Shown here: positions 53,191 through 61,763 of the stretch, piece by piece | Numbering within the stretch: the stretch's first letter is position 1 | Layout of the letters: each line of letters starts with the position of its first letter | Assembly (NCBI RefSeq): GCF_002929745.1 | Contig: NZ_PJIQ01000013.1 | Coordinates: forward strand, 1-64,000 | Direction of reading: 5' to 3' | Length of the DNA: 64,000 bases | Source: Arthrobacter sp. B1805 | GTDB taxonomy: Bacteria > Actinomycetota > Actinomycetes > Actinomycetales > Micrococcaceae | Translations under genes and position numbers: made by a program | The notes under the pieces: generated by a model | What the model saw: the letters and a program-made list of their open reading frames with translations, nothing else | What the model was told of the DNA's origin: nothing | Databases searched by the model: none

Positions 53191-54022
53191 CTCCCTGCCC
53201 GGCGAGAACCGCCCGGTAGCCCTCGCGGTAGGTCGGGTACGCGAAGGAGAACCCCGTGGATCGCAGCAGGCTGCTGTCCACGCGGCGCGCGCCGCCGCGG
53301 GTCGACGCCGTCCCACCGCGCGGCGGTTCGGGCAGGTCGAGCTCGCGCGCGAGGAACTGCAGCACCTCGCCGAGGTCCACGGGTAGCCGGTCGCTGCCGA
53401 GATAGATCGGCGCCGGGTCGTCGACGTCCATGACCAGGTGGACGATCGCGCCCGCGGCGTCGTCGCGATGGATGCGGTTCGTCCACTGCGGTTCGGTGGG
53501 AAGGACGGCTGTCCCGCCGGTGACCTGATCGATCAGTCGAGTGCGTCCCGGGCCGTAGATCCCCGAGAGCCGGAGGACGATCGCGCGGTCGGAGCGGCCG
53601 AGGAGCAGCTGCTCGGCCTCGCGGATGAGCCGCGCCGTCGGGGCGGCGCTCTCCGCCGGTGACTGCTCGGTGACCCAGCCCCCGTCGAAATCCCCGTACA
53701 CCGCCGTGGAGGACACGAAGAGAAGACGGCGGGGGCGGACCCCGTCGCGTTCCAGGGCGTCCAGGACGTTGCGCGTGGCATCGACGTACGCGCTCCGGTA
53801 TGCCGCTTCGCTGCGATCCGCGGCGGCGGTAGCGACAACGACGACGTCAGTGTCCCTGGGGATCGGCGGCAGCGCCCGGGTCAGGTCGGCGGACACTCCT
53901 TCGATGGCGTCCGGCAACCGGTCCGCCGATCGGCGCCACCCGACGACGCGCTCGCCGCGTGCGGCGAGTCGAAGGCCCACCTCGGTTCCGAGATCGCCGC
54001 AGCCCGCTATGAGCACCGTCAT
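53177..54022 (-). CDS. NAD-dependent epimerase-like (extended SDR) protein
   Basis: Protein of 281 residues. N-terminal MTVLIAGCGDLGTEVGL Rossmann motif, FVSSTAVYGD, LRLSGIYGPGR, and a C-terminal VDSSLLRSTGFSFAYPTYREG. This resembles the YeeZ-type SDR group, where the catalytic Tyr is in VYGD. Substrate unknown. The stop overlaps the GT87 gene tail to tail by 14 bases. Confidence 0.85.
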   Translation of the reverse strand: MTVLIAGCGDLGTEVGLRLAARGERVVGWRRSADRLPDAIEGVSADLTRALPPIPRDTDVVVVATAAADRSEAAYRSAYVDATRNVLDALERDGVRPRRLLFVSSTAVYGDFDGGWVTEQSPAESAAPTARLIREAEQLLLGRSDRAIVLRLSGIYGPGRTRLIDQVTGGTAVLPTEPQWTNRIHRDDAAGAIVHLVMDVDDPAPIYLGSDRLPVDLGEVLQFLARELDLPEPPRGGTASTRGGARRVDSSLLRSTGFSFAYPTYREGYRAVLAGQGVRHP

Positions 54023-54166
54023 CGTCCATCCGTCCTTCCCCCGGCCGCCTGTTCCGGCGGCCCACCCGTCGCAAGTCTAGGTGCGCGGCGTCCCCGGGCC
54101 GGCGGCCGTAGACTGGCCCGCGGCGGAACCCGATGCAGGGAAGCGCGGACGACGGTGAGGGGGACC

Positions 54167-54670
54167 ATGGAACGCGTGAGGGCGGTCTCGGACAGCGTGG
54201 TGATCGGACGCCCGCCGCAGGTGCTCTACGCCATGGTCAGTGACATCACGAGAATGGGCGAGTGGAGCCCGGAGAACAGGGGAGGGGTGCTCGCCCGGGG
54301 CGGGGGCGTGTCCGTCGGAGCGGTCTTCGACGGCGCCAACAGACGCGGTCGCGTCAGGTGGACGACACGCTGCACCGTGACGGCGGCGTATCCCGGCCGC
54401 GAGTTCGCCTTCCGCGTGCATGCCATCGGAGGCACGAGGCACCTGCTTCCCGCGCGCATCGCAACCTGGCGATACACCTTCGCGGAGCACGAGGGCGGGA
54501 CCCTCGTGACGGAGTCGTGGACGGACGATCGCCCCTGGGCGGACGGCGTCGCCCGGGCCTTCGACTACGTCGCCACCGGCGGAACGACCTTCGCTGCGTT
54601 CCAGCGCGGCAACATCCGCCGGACGCTGCGGAACCTCAAGGCGGCGGCCGAGGCCGACGCCGCGCGCTAG
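54167..54670 (+). CDS. SRPBCC (START/polyketide cyclase-like) protein
   Basis: Protein of 167 residues of the SRPBCC fold: PPQVLYAMVSDITRMGEWSPENRGG at the start, central beta sheet, and a long C-terminal helix (FQRGNIRRTLRNLKAAAEADA). It should hold a hydrophobic ligand; identity unknown. ATG 54167 has AGGGGG just upstream; GTG 54155 is a less likely start. It overlaps the convergent glutaminase gene by four bases. Confidence 0.8.
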   Translation: MERVRAVSDSVVIGRPPQVLYAMVSDITRMGEWSPENRGGVLARGGGVSVGAVFDGANRRGRVRWTTRCTVTAAYPGREFAFRVHAIGGTRHLLPARIATWRYTFAEHEGGTLVTESWTDDRPWADGVARAFDYVATGGTTFAAFQRGNIRRTLRNLKAAAEADAAR

Positions 54671-56481
54671 TCGCGGATCCGCACGGCCGTCTCCCGCAGG
54701 TACAGGTCCACCCGCGTGTAGGCGTCCCGCGTCAGCGCCTTCCACAGTTCGACGGCGAGCCGCGGATCCTCCTTCTCGAGCGTCCGGATGGCCTGCGCGG
54801 TCAGCACCATCACATGGACGTCCTCCAACGCCTTGACCGTGGTCTCCTGCCGGTCGTCGCTGCCGAGCGCGAGTTCCCCGAAGGTCATGCCTGCACTCAG
54901 GGTGGTCAGCTTGAGGCGCTCGCCGGTGGGCCCGGGAACCGATGTGACGATCTTCCCCGAGAGGATGAAGTACACCCCGCCGAACGGTTGCCCGACGCGT
55001 CGCACCACGTGTCCCTTCTCGTAGGTGCGATCCTCCATGCGGGCGGTCAGGGCCTCGACGTCGTCGTCCGTGAGGGGTGCCAGCGCAGGGCACTGCGCCA
55101 CCTCCACTTGCGATGGGAGGAGGAGGTCGGCGCCGTACCGGGTGATGAGTTCGTTCTCGCACCATTCAACGGCGGCGGTGCGGGTGTCGAAGGTGGGAAC
55201 GGGCCGGTCGACCTCCTTGAACGTCTCCGCAAGGGTGCCCTCGCCGTCGATGAGCACCAGGTCGCGGTCCACCTTCGAGAGGTTCTCCCGCACCTCGCCG
55301 AGCAGGCGGAGGGAGACATCCGCGACCTCGTCGACGCGCCGCATGTCGAGGATCACGAAATCGACGTCGTCGTCCAGCCCGCTGAGTTCGCGCACCATCG
55401 ATTCGGTGCCGGCGAAGAGGAGGTCGCCGTTGAGTTCGATGACCATCGCGCGGTGCCCGTGGTCGCGGAGCACGTCCATGGCCTCGTCGGTCCTGCGGAT
55501 GCCGGACGGCGCGGCCGTGATGTCGTAGGTCGCCCTGATCGCCGAGCGGCCGGCGCGTGCCGCCCGGACGAAGTGGAGTTCCATGTCGCGCGACAGCCGC
55601 TGGCTCGTGGCCATGCCGCGCACGCTGCTGCCGTGCTCGTCGAGTGGCGGCGAATAGACGGCGAGGCCTACCTGGCCGGGCAGGACGGCGATCGTGCCGC
55701 CGCCCACTCCGCTCTTGGCGGGCATGCCCACGGTGCTGATCCAGGAGCCTGCGTCGTCGTACATCCCGCACGTGGTCATCACGGACAGGACCCTCTCCAC
55801 CGCTAGCAAATCCATGGCCTCCACGCCGGTCAGGGGGTTCCGGCCGGAGTTGGCGAGCGTCGCCGCCATGATGGACAGGTCGATGCAGTTGACCATGACG
55901 GAGCACTGGCGGAAATAGTCCTCGATGACCGGCGTCGGATCGTCCTCGATGATGTCGAAGGACCGCAGGAGGTAGGCGAGGGCGCGGTTGCGGTGGCCGT
56001 GCTCCAGTTCGGAGCGGAAGATCTGCTCGTCCACGCCCAGTTGCCGGCCCGCGAACTGGGAGTACGTGGTCAGGATGCGCTTGAAGCGTGAGTTGCCGCG
56101 CCGCGACTGGACGAGCGATGTCGCGGTCAGCGCGCCCGCGTTGATCATCGCGTTCGACGGCCGTCCGCTGCCAGGCGCGAGCGAGATCTCGTTGAACGAA
56201 TCACCGGAGGGCTCGACGTCCACCTTCGCGTCGACGGCCTCCATGCCCAGGTCCGCCAGTGCCAGCCCGTAGGTGAAGGGCTTCGAGATCGACTGGATCG
56301 TGAATTCCTCCCGTGTGTCGCCGACCTCGTACATGTAGCCGTCCACCGTGGTGAGGCAGATGCCGAAGTTGTCGGGATCGACGTTCGCCATGGCGGGGAT
56401 GGTGCTGTACGGCTTTCCGGCCCTGAGGTCGGAGATCTCCCGGTGGATGGTCCTCAGGTAGCTTTCGATCGGCGATTCCAT
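54667..56481 (-). CDS. glsA: Glutaminase fused to STAS and cyclic-nucleotide-binding domains
   Basis: Protein of 604 residues. A serine-dependent glutaminase domain (1-about 310) has the catalytic SxxK at S64-K67 (SISK) and GSGRPSNAMINAGA; it releases ammonia from glutamine to give glutamate. Then a STAS domain (about 335-430, VIELNGDLLFAG, VDFILDMRRVDEV) and a cNMP/CAP-ED domain (about 470-590, FGGVYFILSGKI, SAGMTFGELAL). Standard bacterial GlsA is about 310 residues, so the last half is regulatory. ATG 56481 has a weak TAGGGTGG site. An amino acid permease at 57128 on the same strand fits glutamine use or acid resistance. Confidence 0.92.
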   Translation of the reverse strand: MESPIESYLRTIHREISDLRAGKPYSTIPAMANVDPDNFGICLTTVDGYMYEVGDTREEFTIQSISKPFTYGLALADLGMEAVDAKVDVEPSGDSFNEISLAPGSGRPSNAMINAGALTATSLVQSRRGNSRFKRILTTYSQFAGRQLGVDEQIFRSELEHGHRNRALAYLLRSFDIIEDDPTPVIEDYFRQCSVMVNCIDLSIMAATLANSGRNPLTGVEAMDLLAVERVLSVMTTCGMYDDAGSWISTVGMPAKSGVGGGTIAVLPGQVGLAVYSPPLDEHGSSVRGMATSQRLSRDMELHFVRAARAGRSAIRATYDITAAPSGIRRTDEAMDVLRDHGHRAMVIELNGDLLFAGTESMVRELSGLDDDVDFVILDMRRVDEVADVSLRLLGEVRENLSKVDRDLVLIDGEGTLAETFKEVDRPVPTFDTRTAAVEWCENELITRYGADLLLPSQVEVAQCPALAPLTDDDVEALTARMEDRTYEKGHVVRRVGQPFGGVYFILSGKIVTSVPGPTGERLKLTTLSAGMTFGELALGSDDRQETTVKALEDVHVMVLTAQAIRTLEKEDPRLAVELWKALTRDAYTRVDLYLRETAVRIRD

Positions 56482-56520
56482 GCTGTCCACCCTACGGGCA
56501 GGCACTCCGCTGTCGGGCTC

Positions 56521-56565
56521 GTGCCTCTCCCGAGAGTGCCTCTGCCGAACGTGCCTCTCCCAGCG
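56521..56565. repeat. Three tandem 15-bp repeats upstream of glsA
   Basis: Units at 56521, 56536 and 56551: GTGCCTCTCCCGAGA, GTGCCTCTGCCGAAC, GTGCCTCTCCCAGCG, then a partial fourth GTGCC. They lie 40 bases before glsA on its leader, overlapping its likely promoter. Role unknown. Confidence 0.65.
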
Positions 56566-56593
56566 GTGCCGAGGGCGACGCCCTGCGCGCCGA

Positions 56594-57058
56594 CTAGGAG
56601 GTCTGCCGGGTGCGGCGCAGCGACAGGAGGGCGAGCTGCCCCACGGCCGCAGCGCCGCCGAGGAAGATCAGCGGCGGGCCTGCTGCCACCGTGTAGCTGA
56701 ACCACGGCGGCCCCTGGTAACTCGTGCTCGCAGGTCCCACGGAGATGACGTTCTCCATGTAGGCCTGCTCGTGGAGCGCCGGCGCCCACAGGAAGTACAC
56801 CCCGAGCGCCAGGGAGACTCCGGCGACGATCCACAACCACACGTCATAGGGATTCCTCGCTCCTGCCTGCGGTGGAGGCACGGCGCCGTCGCCGACTTCG
56901 CGGATCACCGCCGGAGCGGACGGGGTCGGCGGAGTCTCGGGCGCGTACGGCAGGGGAGGGGGCGGTGGCGCTGGTGACGCCGCCGCTGTGCTCCCGCCAC
57001 GCTGGTAGATGCCGTCGAAGCGCGGATCGTACGTGTCCTGCACCCGGTCGCCGCTCAT
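56594..57058 (-). CDS. Proline-rich small membrane protein
   Basis: Protein of 154 residues. The first 65 residues are a Pro/Ala-rich cytosolic tail (SPAPPPPPLPYAPETPPTP) after DPRFDGIYQRGG; two helices follow (about 74-95 and 122-145) with an aromatic loop. Not recognised. It sits between glsA and the permease on the same strand. Confidence 0.65.
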   Translation of the reverse strand: MSGDRVQDTYDPRFDGIYQRGGSTAAASPAPPPPPLPYAPETPPTPSAPAVIREVGDGAVPPPQAGARNPYDVWLWIVAGVSLALGVYFLWAPALHEQAYMENVISVGPASTSYQGPPWFSYTVAAGPPLIFLGGAAAVGQLALLSLRRTRQTS

Positions 57059-57127
57059 CGGTCTTCCTCCCCCTGGACTGACGAATGACCCCAGTAAAGC
57101 ACGGCTCCGGTCGTGAACGGACGTGCG

Positions 57128-58579
57128 TCAGCGGCGATCGGACAGCTCGGCGAGGAGCCGCTCCTCGGCGTCGTGCCCCGGCGCGATGCCGCGCGGGATC
57201 CGGAGCAGGAAGACGATCCCGAGCACCCACCACAGGCCGAAGAGTATCCACGGTGGAGGCGTGAGCGCTGCCGGCATACCGGGGAGGTACAGGCTCAGCA
57301 GGCCCACGCAGAGGACGACGGCGATCCAGCCGATCACGGTTCCGCCGTTCCCCGCTCCGCCGATGCGCAGCGGACGCTCCATCGCCGGTTCCCGCCGGCG
57401 CAGGATGACGAAGACGAGGGACACGAGGATGTAGGCGAGGACGATGCTCGGTGCGCCGGAATCGACGAGCCAGCCGAGCATCTGCGTGCCGAAGAACGGC
57501 GCCGCGAAGGAGAGCGCGCCGATGAAGATGAGGGCGTTGACCGGAGTCCGGTACCGCGGGTGCAGCACCCCGAACCAGCGCGGGAGCATCCCCGAGCGCG
57601 ACATCGAGTACATGAGTCGGGACGCACCGAGGAGCAGGGAGTTCCAGGAGGTGAGGATGCCCGCGATCCCGCCCGCGATCAGGACCTTCGCCATGATGTC
57701 GGACCCGAACATGGTGCCCATGGCATCTGCGGTAGCGATGTCCGCAGTGGCGAGTTCGCCGGCGGGCATCGCCGACGACGTCGTCAGGATCGTCATCACG
57801 TACCAGATGGTCGCGAGGATGACGGCGACGACGACGAGCCTGCCGATCTGCCGGGCCGGGATGTTCACCTCCTCCGCGGACTGCGGAATCACGTCGAAGC
57901 CGACGAAAAGGAACGGCACCACGACCAGGACGGCGAAGAAGCCCGCTGAGCCACCCGTGAGGAACGGCTGCATGTTGGACACCGACCCGCCGGTGACGCT
58001 GCCGAGGACGAGGACGAGCCCGATGACGAGCAGGAAGACGACGACGAAGGTCTGCGCGGCGCCGGCGATCTTGACGCCGCGGATGTTGACCAGGGTGATG
58101 ACGACTGCTGCGACTGCGCCCACGAGCGCCCAGGTCAGGTGCACCTGATCGCCTGCGACCGTCCAGAGCGGTATGTGGCTGAGGTTCGGGAAGATGTACT
58201 CGGCGGTCCTGGGGAGGGCCACGGCCTCGAAGGCGACGATCGTGACGTAGCCCCCGGTGATCGCCCAGGAACCGACGAAGGACCAGCGGGGTCCCATGCC
58301 CCTGAGGAGGAAGTTGTGTTCGCCGCCCGCCTTGGGCATGGCGGCCGTGAGCTCGGCGTAGGTCAGACCGACGACCCCCATGATGACACCGCCCGTGACC
58401 ATGGCCAGCACGGCGCCTCCGGTACCCGCCGAGGCGATCCACCCGCCCGTGAGCACCACCCACCCGAAACCGATCATCGCGCCGAAACCGAGGGCGAGCG
58501 CGTCCCAATTGCCGAGCACCCTCAGGAGCGAGGCGTCCTGTCCGCTCGTCGTGTCTGCTGTCCTGTCCGGTGTCGGCAT
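57128..58579 (-). CDS. APC-superfamily amino acid permease
   Basis: Transporter of 483 residues from ATG 58579 (AAGGAGG upstream) with 12 helices. Helix 1 carries GFGAMIGFGWVVLTGGW, the substrate-binding hinge, and a second signature is GFDVIPQSAEEVNIPARQIG. It should exchange or import amino acids. Nearby glutaminase suggests glutamine or glutamate. A longer frame to 58837 adds nothing conserved. Confidence 0.88.
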   Translation of the reverse strand: MPTPDRTADTTSGQDASLLRVLGNWDALALGFGAMIGFGWVVLTGGWIASAGTGGAVLAMVTGGVIMGVVGLTYAELTAAMPKAGGEHNFLLRGMGPRWSFVGSWAITGGYVTIVAFEAVALPRTAEYIFPNLSHIPLWTVAGDQVHLTWALVGAVAAVVITLVNIRGVKIAGAAQTFVVVFLLVIGLVLVLGSVTGGSVSNMQPFLTGGSAGFFAVLVVVPFLFVGFDVIPQSAEEVNIPARQIGRLVVVAVILATIWYVMTILTTSSAMPAGELATADIATADAMGTMFGSDIMAKVLIAGGIAGILTSWNSLLLGASRLMYSMSRSGMLPRWFGVLHPRYRTPVNALIFIGALSFAAPFFGTQMLGWLVDSGAPSIVLAYILVSLVFVILRRREPAMERPLRIGGAGNGGTVIGWIAVVLCVGLLSLYLPGMPAALTPPPWILFGLWWVLGIVFLLRIPRGIAPGHDAEERLLAELSDRR

Positions 58580-58766
58580 CGCGAGTCGTCCTCCTTCGGT
58601 GGCCCGTGCTGTTCCGGCGCCGGCCGATGGCTGGTGGCGGCGTCCGGAGACGGGGTTGATCCACTGTAGGGGATCGATCGTTCCGGGTGAATGGTTGTGA
58701 CACCGCTGGATGGTTGGATGGGAGCGGCTGCAGGAGGTGTAGCCGGGACGACGATCGGACGACGGA

Positions 58767-59438
58767 ATGCCACCGAGAACCAGGCGTAGCGCCACGAATG
58801 CTCCTCGCCTCTCCCTCAGGGCACCGCAGGGGGTCACGCGCGTCGAGGAGCCGGGCCTGCTGGACGGCGACCATCGCGAGGGTGAGCACTACGGACGGCT
58901 CAGACTGGACGGCGAGGACCTGGCAGGCATCACGCTGCAGGAGTGCGTGCTGGAGGGCGTATCGCTCAACGACACGGAACTGCGTGGCGCACGCTTCATC
59001 GAGTGCGCCATCCAGGACCTCTTCGCTCCGGTGCTCCGCGCGCCCCGGAGCAGCTGGCGCGAGACGTCCCTGCGCAGCACCCGCTGGGGATCGGCGGAGT
59101 TGTACGACAGCCGATTCGACGGCGTCCATCTCGACGGCGGAAAGCTCGACTACGTCAATCTCCGCAGTTCCCACCTGACCGACGTCCTCGTCAGCGGCTG
59201 CATCATCGGGGAACTGGACCTCACGGGCGTGCGGGCGACGCGCGTCGCGCTGCAGGACTGCACCATCGGCGCCCTCACGCTCGACGGCGCCCAGCTCAAG
59301 GACGCCGACCTGCGGACTAGCAGCTTCCGCAGCATCAGCGGGCTCGACGGGCTGCGCGGCGCCACGATCGACGAGCACCAGCTGCAGCTCCTGGCTCCGT
59401 TCCTGGCCGAGAGCATGGGCCTGCGCATCGAGGGGTGA
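58767..59438 (+). CDS. Pentapeptide repeat protein
   Basis: Protein of 223 residues. Residues 40-200 follow the A(D/N)LxX pattern of right-handed quadrilateral beta helices (LRLDGEDLAGITLQECVLEG, LNDTELRGARFIECAIQDLF, LTDVLVSGCIIGEL, LDGAQLKDADLRTSSF). Some relatives (Qnr, MfpA) mimic DNA and protect gyrase from drugs or toxins; length fits, but the target cannot be told. Ribosome site not clear. Divergent from the permease gene. Confidence 0.85.
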   Translation: MPPRTRRSATNAPRLSLRAPQGVTRVEEPGLLDGDHREGEHYGRLRLDGEDLAGITLQECVLEGVSLNDTELRGARFIECAIQDLFAPVLRAPRSSWRETSLRSTRWGSAELYDSRFDGVHLDGGKLDYVNLRSSHLTDVLVSGCIIGELDLTGVRATRVALQDCTIGALTLDGAQLKDADLRTSSFRSISGLDGLRGATIDEHQLQLLAPFLAESMGLRIEG

Positions 59439-59541
59439 GCCGGCGGGCGCTGCTCACGGCGTCGGTGTTGGAATGAGCGCGGTCGACGGCGCCGGTGCGA
59501 CGCCCTGCGACGGCTGGTCGACGCCGCACGGTCACTCGTCA

Positions 59542-60936
59542 CTAACCGCGCGGCTGGTCCTCCTGGCCGTCGGCAGGACCATTCGTGGACGGGTCGGAGC
59601 CGGGGTGGCCCGGACCGGCGGGATGCGGCGTGCCGGGAGGATAGCCAGGGCCGGCAGGGTGAGCAGGCCCGGAAGGGTGCCGGTCGGCCCTGTAGTCCCT
59701 GCCATCCGACGACGAAGGCGCCGGGGGCGCGGCCGTCGAACCGTGCTCCGCCGGCTGTTCCTGGGCGGGCAGGGTCCGGGGGATCACGGGTACCGGTGGA
59801 GCTCCGGGGCCCGGTGCGTGGGAGCGGTCGTACTGCGATGGCTCGTAGGGGCCGGCCAGTGGCTGCCCGGCCTGCTGCTGGTCCTGGATCCGGGGGCCCT
59901 GTGCGGTCGCCCAGGGGCCGGAGAAAGCGACCGGCCCCGGGGCGCCCGGCCCAGAGGCGACCGCCGGCGGAACAGCACCTCCGGGGAACGGGGCGGCAGG
60001 GAAGGGGTAACCGGCCTGCGGGGGTTCAGGGGACACCGTCCGGGTCCGGCCGATGCCCCTGCGGTTCGCGAGGCGGATGATGACGACAGCGGTCACCGCC
60101 ATGGTCGCTCCGGAGATGATGAGTCCGCTGACCGAGCCTTCGGTCGAATTGACGTCCACCAGCCCGAAGGCGCCGAGGACGAAGATGGTCATGTTGTTGA
60201 TGGCGTGGACCGCGATCGCCGCTTCGAGCCCGCCCGTGCGCCAGCTGATCCACCCCGCGAAGATCGCGAAGATCGCGACGTCCGTCTGGCCGAGCGGATC
60301 GTAACCGTGTCCGAGGACGAAGAGCGGCACGGGCAGCAGGATCGCGAAGGCGGGGTGCCGCAACCAGCTGCCGATGGCCTGCATCAGGAAGCCGCGGAAC
60401 ACGTATTCCTCGGCCGCGGCCTGGAACGGCACGGCGAGGATGGACAGGGCGAGCATGATCAGCAGGGTCGAGGTGTCCGGCTGTGCGGGAAGCGGGACCG
60501 CCTCCTCAGGGAAGAAGAAACCGATCACGGTCGAGACGGCGAGGCTCACCAGGAACACAGCTGTCGCAACCAGCGTGCAGACGGAGAGCCAGCCCCAGCG
60601 GATGCGCCCGGCAACCGAGGACAGCAGGCCGATGGGTTTCGGTCCCACGATCAGTGTGGCGAGCGCGAGCGCGGGAATCATGAGGATCAGCGAGATCAGG
60701 GTGAAGGCGAAGATCACCGGGTTGCTGAGGTCGATCGTCGCCGCGGCCTCCATGTACTGCTCGAGATCGGCAGACGTGGCGAGTGCCGCGATGATTCCGA
60801 CGAGCAGCAGGACGACGGTGAAGGCCAGGTAGAAGGCCATCCCCAGCAACGCGGTCAGGAGTGGTCTCCACCAGCGGTAGCGCGGCCACGATCGGGCGAG
60901 GCGGTGGAATTCGAACTGCCGGTCAACCTGTTCCAT
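59542..60936 (-). CDS. CPBP-family intramembrane protease-like protein
   Basis: Membrane protein of 464 residues from ATG 60936. Eight or so helices, with the CPBP (Rce1-like) motifs EEYVFRG (about 190-196), FVLGHG and HAINN that form the metal-type active site. The last 140 residues are a Pro/Gly/Ala-rich cytosolic tail, long for the family. It lies four bases downstream of the DUF1275 gene, so the two form one operon. Substrate unknown. Confidence 0.87.
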   Translation of the reverse strand: MEQVDRQFEFHRLARSWPRYRWWRPLLTALLGMAFYLAFTVVLLLVGIIAALATSADLEQYMEAAATIDLSNPVIFAFTLISLILMIPALALATLIVGPKPIGLLSSVAGRIRWGWLSVCTLVATAVFLVSLAVSTVIGFFFPEEAVPLPAQPDTSTLLIMLALSILAVPFQAAAEEYVFRGFLMQAIGSWLRHPAFAILLPVPLFVLGHGYDPLGQTDVAIFAIFAGWISWRTGGLEAAIAVHAINNMTIFVLGAFGLVDVNSTEGSVSGLIISGATMAVTAVVIIRLANRRGIGRTRTVSPEPPQAGYPFPAAPFPGGAVPPAVASGPGAPGPVAFSGPWATAQGPRIQDQQQAGQPLAGPYEPSQYDRSHAPGPGAPPVPVIPRTLPAQEQPAEHGSTAAPPAPSSSDGRDYRADRHPSGPAHPAGPGYPPGTPHPAGPGHPGSDPSTNGPADGQEDQPRG

Positions 60937-60940
60937 GGCT

Positions 60941-61663
60941 CTACCGTAGTGCGGATTCCTTGGCGTCTTCTGCGACACGTTCCTCGCGGTCCCGCCGGTG
61001 ACGGAGGTGTCCGAGCAGGGTGACGACGGCGGAAAGCGCCGCGGAGACGGCGACGCCGAGCCAGAGGTCCACCTTCAGCGTCAGTGCGCCCACGACGGCG
61101 CCGGCCATGATGAGCGCGATCGCGGAGGAGCGCCGGGCCCAGAACGGGCTCCTTCCACCCGCGAGGCGGGAGTCGGACGCGAGGCCGGTGATGGTGGAGG
61201 TGACGACGACGGTGGTGATCTCGGCGACCTTCAGGCGCTTCGCGGTGGCGGCCTGGATGCCCATCATCGCTGCGAGCACCGACGTCGTGATGCTGCCCAG
61301 CGCCTCGTCGGCGTGTACGTCCACCACCGCGACGAAGACCGCCAGGGCTGTCAGCCCGATCGTCACCGTGAGCAGGGCGCTGGACGTGCGGCCGGACCAG
61401 CCCTCAGGTCCCTTCCGGAGCACCCGGCCCGCAAGAGCTGCACCGACCATGAAGAAGACGAGGGCGAGGGCGGGCCGGAGTATCGGCAGGTCGGCGCCGC
61501 CCGCGAAGGCCATGCCGAGCAGTACCACGTTGCCCGTCATGTTGCCCGTGAAGACGCGGTCGAGGCCGAGGTAGCCGACGGCGTCGATCACTCCCGTGGA
61601 GAACGTCAGGACGAGCATGAGCCACAGATGAAGGCGATCCGTCGCCACCCGGTTCTTCTTCAC
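60941..61663 (-). CDS. DUF1275 (YoaK-like) membrane protein
   Basis: Protein of 240 residues with about six helices and DUF1275 motifs (STGVIDAVGYLGLDRVFTGNMTGN, MGIQAATAKRL, TSTITGLASD). The function is not established. GTG 61663 has AAAGGA six bases upstream; TTG 61681 is a possible earlier start. It is divergent from gamma-glutamyltransferase and precedes the CPBP gene in an operon. Confidence 0.85.
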   Translation of the reverse strand: MKKNRVATDRLHLWLMLVLTFSTGVIDAVGYLGLDRVFTGNMTGNVVLLGMAFAGGADLPILRPALALVFFMVGAALAGRVLRKGPEGWSGRTSSALLTVTIGLTALAVFVAVVDVHADEALGSITTSVLAAMMGIQAATAKRLKVAEITTVVVTSTITGLASDSRLAGGRSPFWARRSSAIALIMAGAVVGALTLKVDLWLGVAVSAALSAVVTLLGHLRHRRDREERVAEDAKESALR

Positions 61664-61695
61664 GATGATTTCCTTTGGCAACGACCTTGAAACGA

Positions 61696-61705
61696 CTGTA
61701 TACAG
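61696..61705. promoter_or_regulatory. CTGTATACAG palindrome in a divergent promoter region
   Basis: A perfect 10-bp palindrome in the 100-base gap between DUF1275 and gamma-glutamyltransferase. GntR-type regulators often bind TNGTATACNA-like sites. No GntR gene is in this window. Confidence 0.45.
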
Positions 61706-61763
61706 AGCCTATCGTCGTACAGAGCCGTGCAGCCCGCCCGCCAGGACAGCCGAAAGTGATCCG

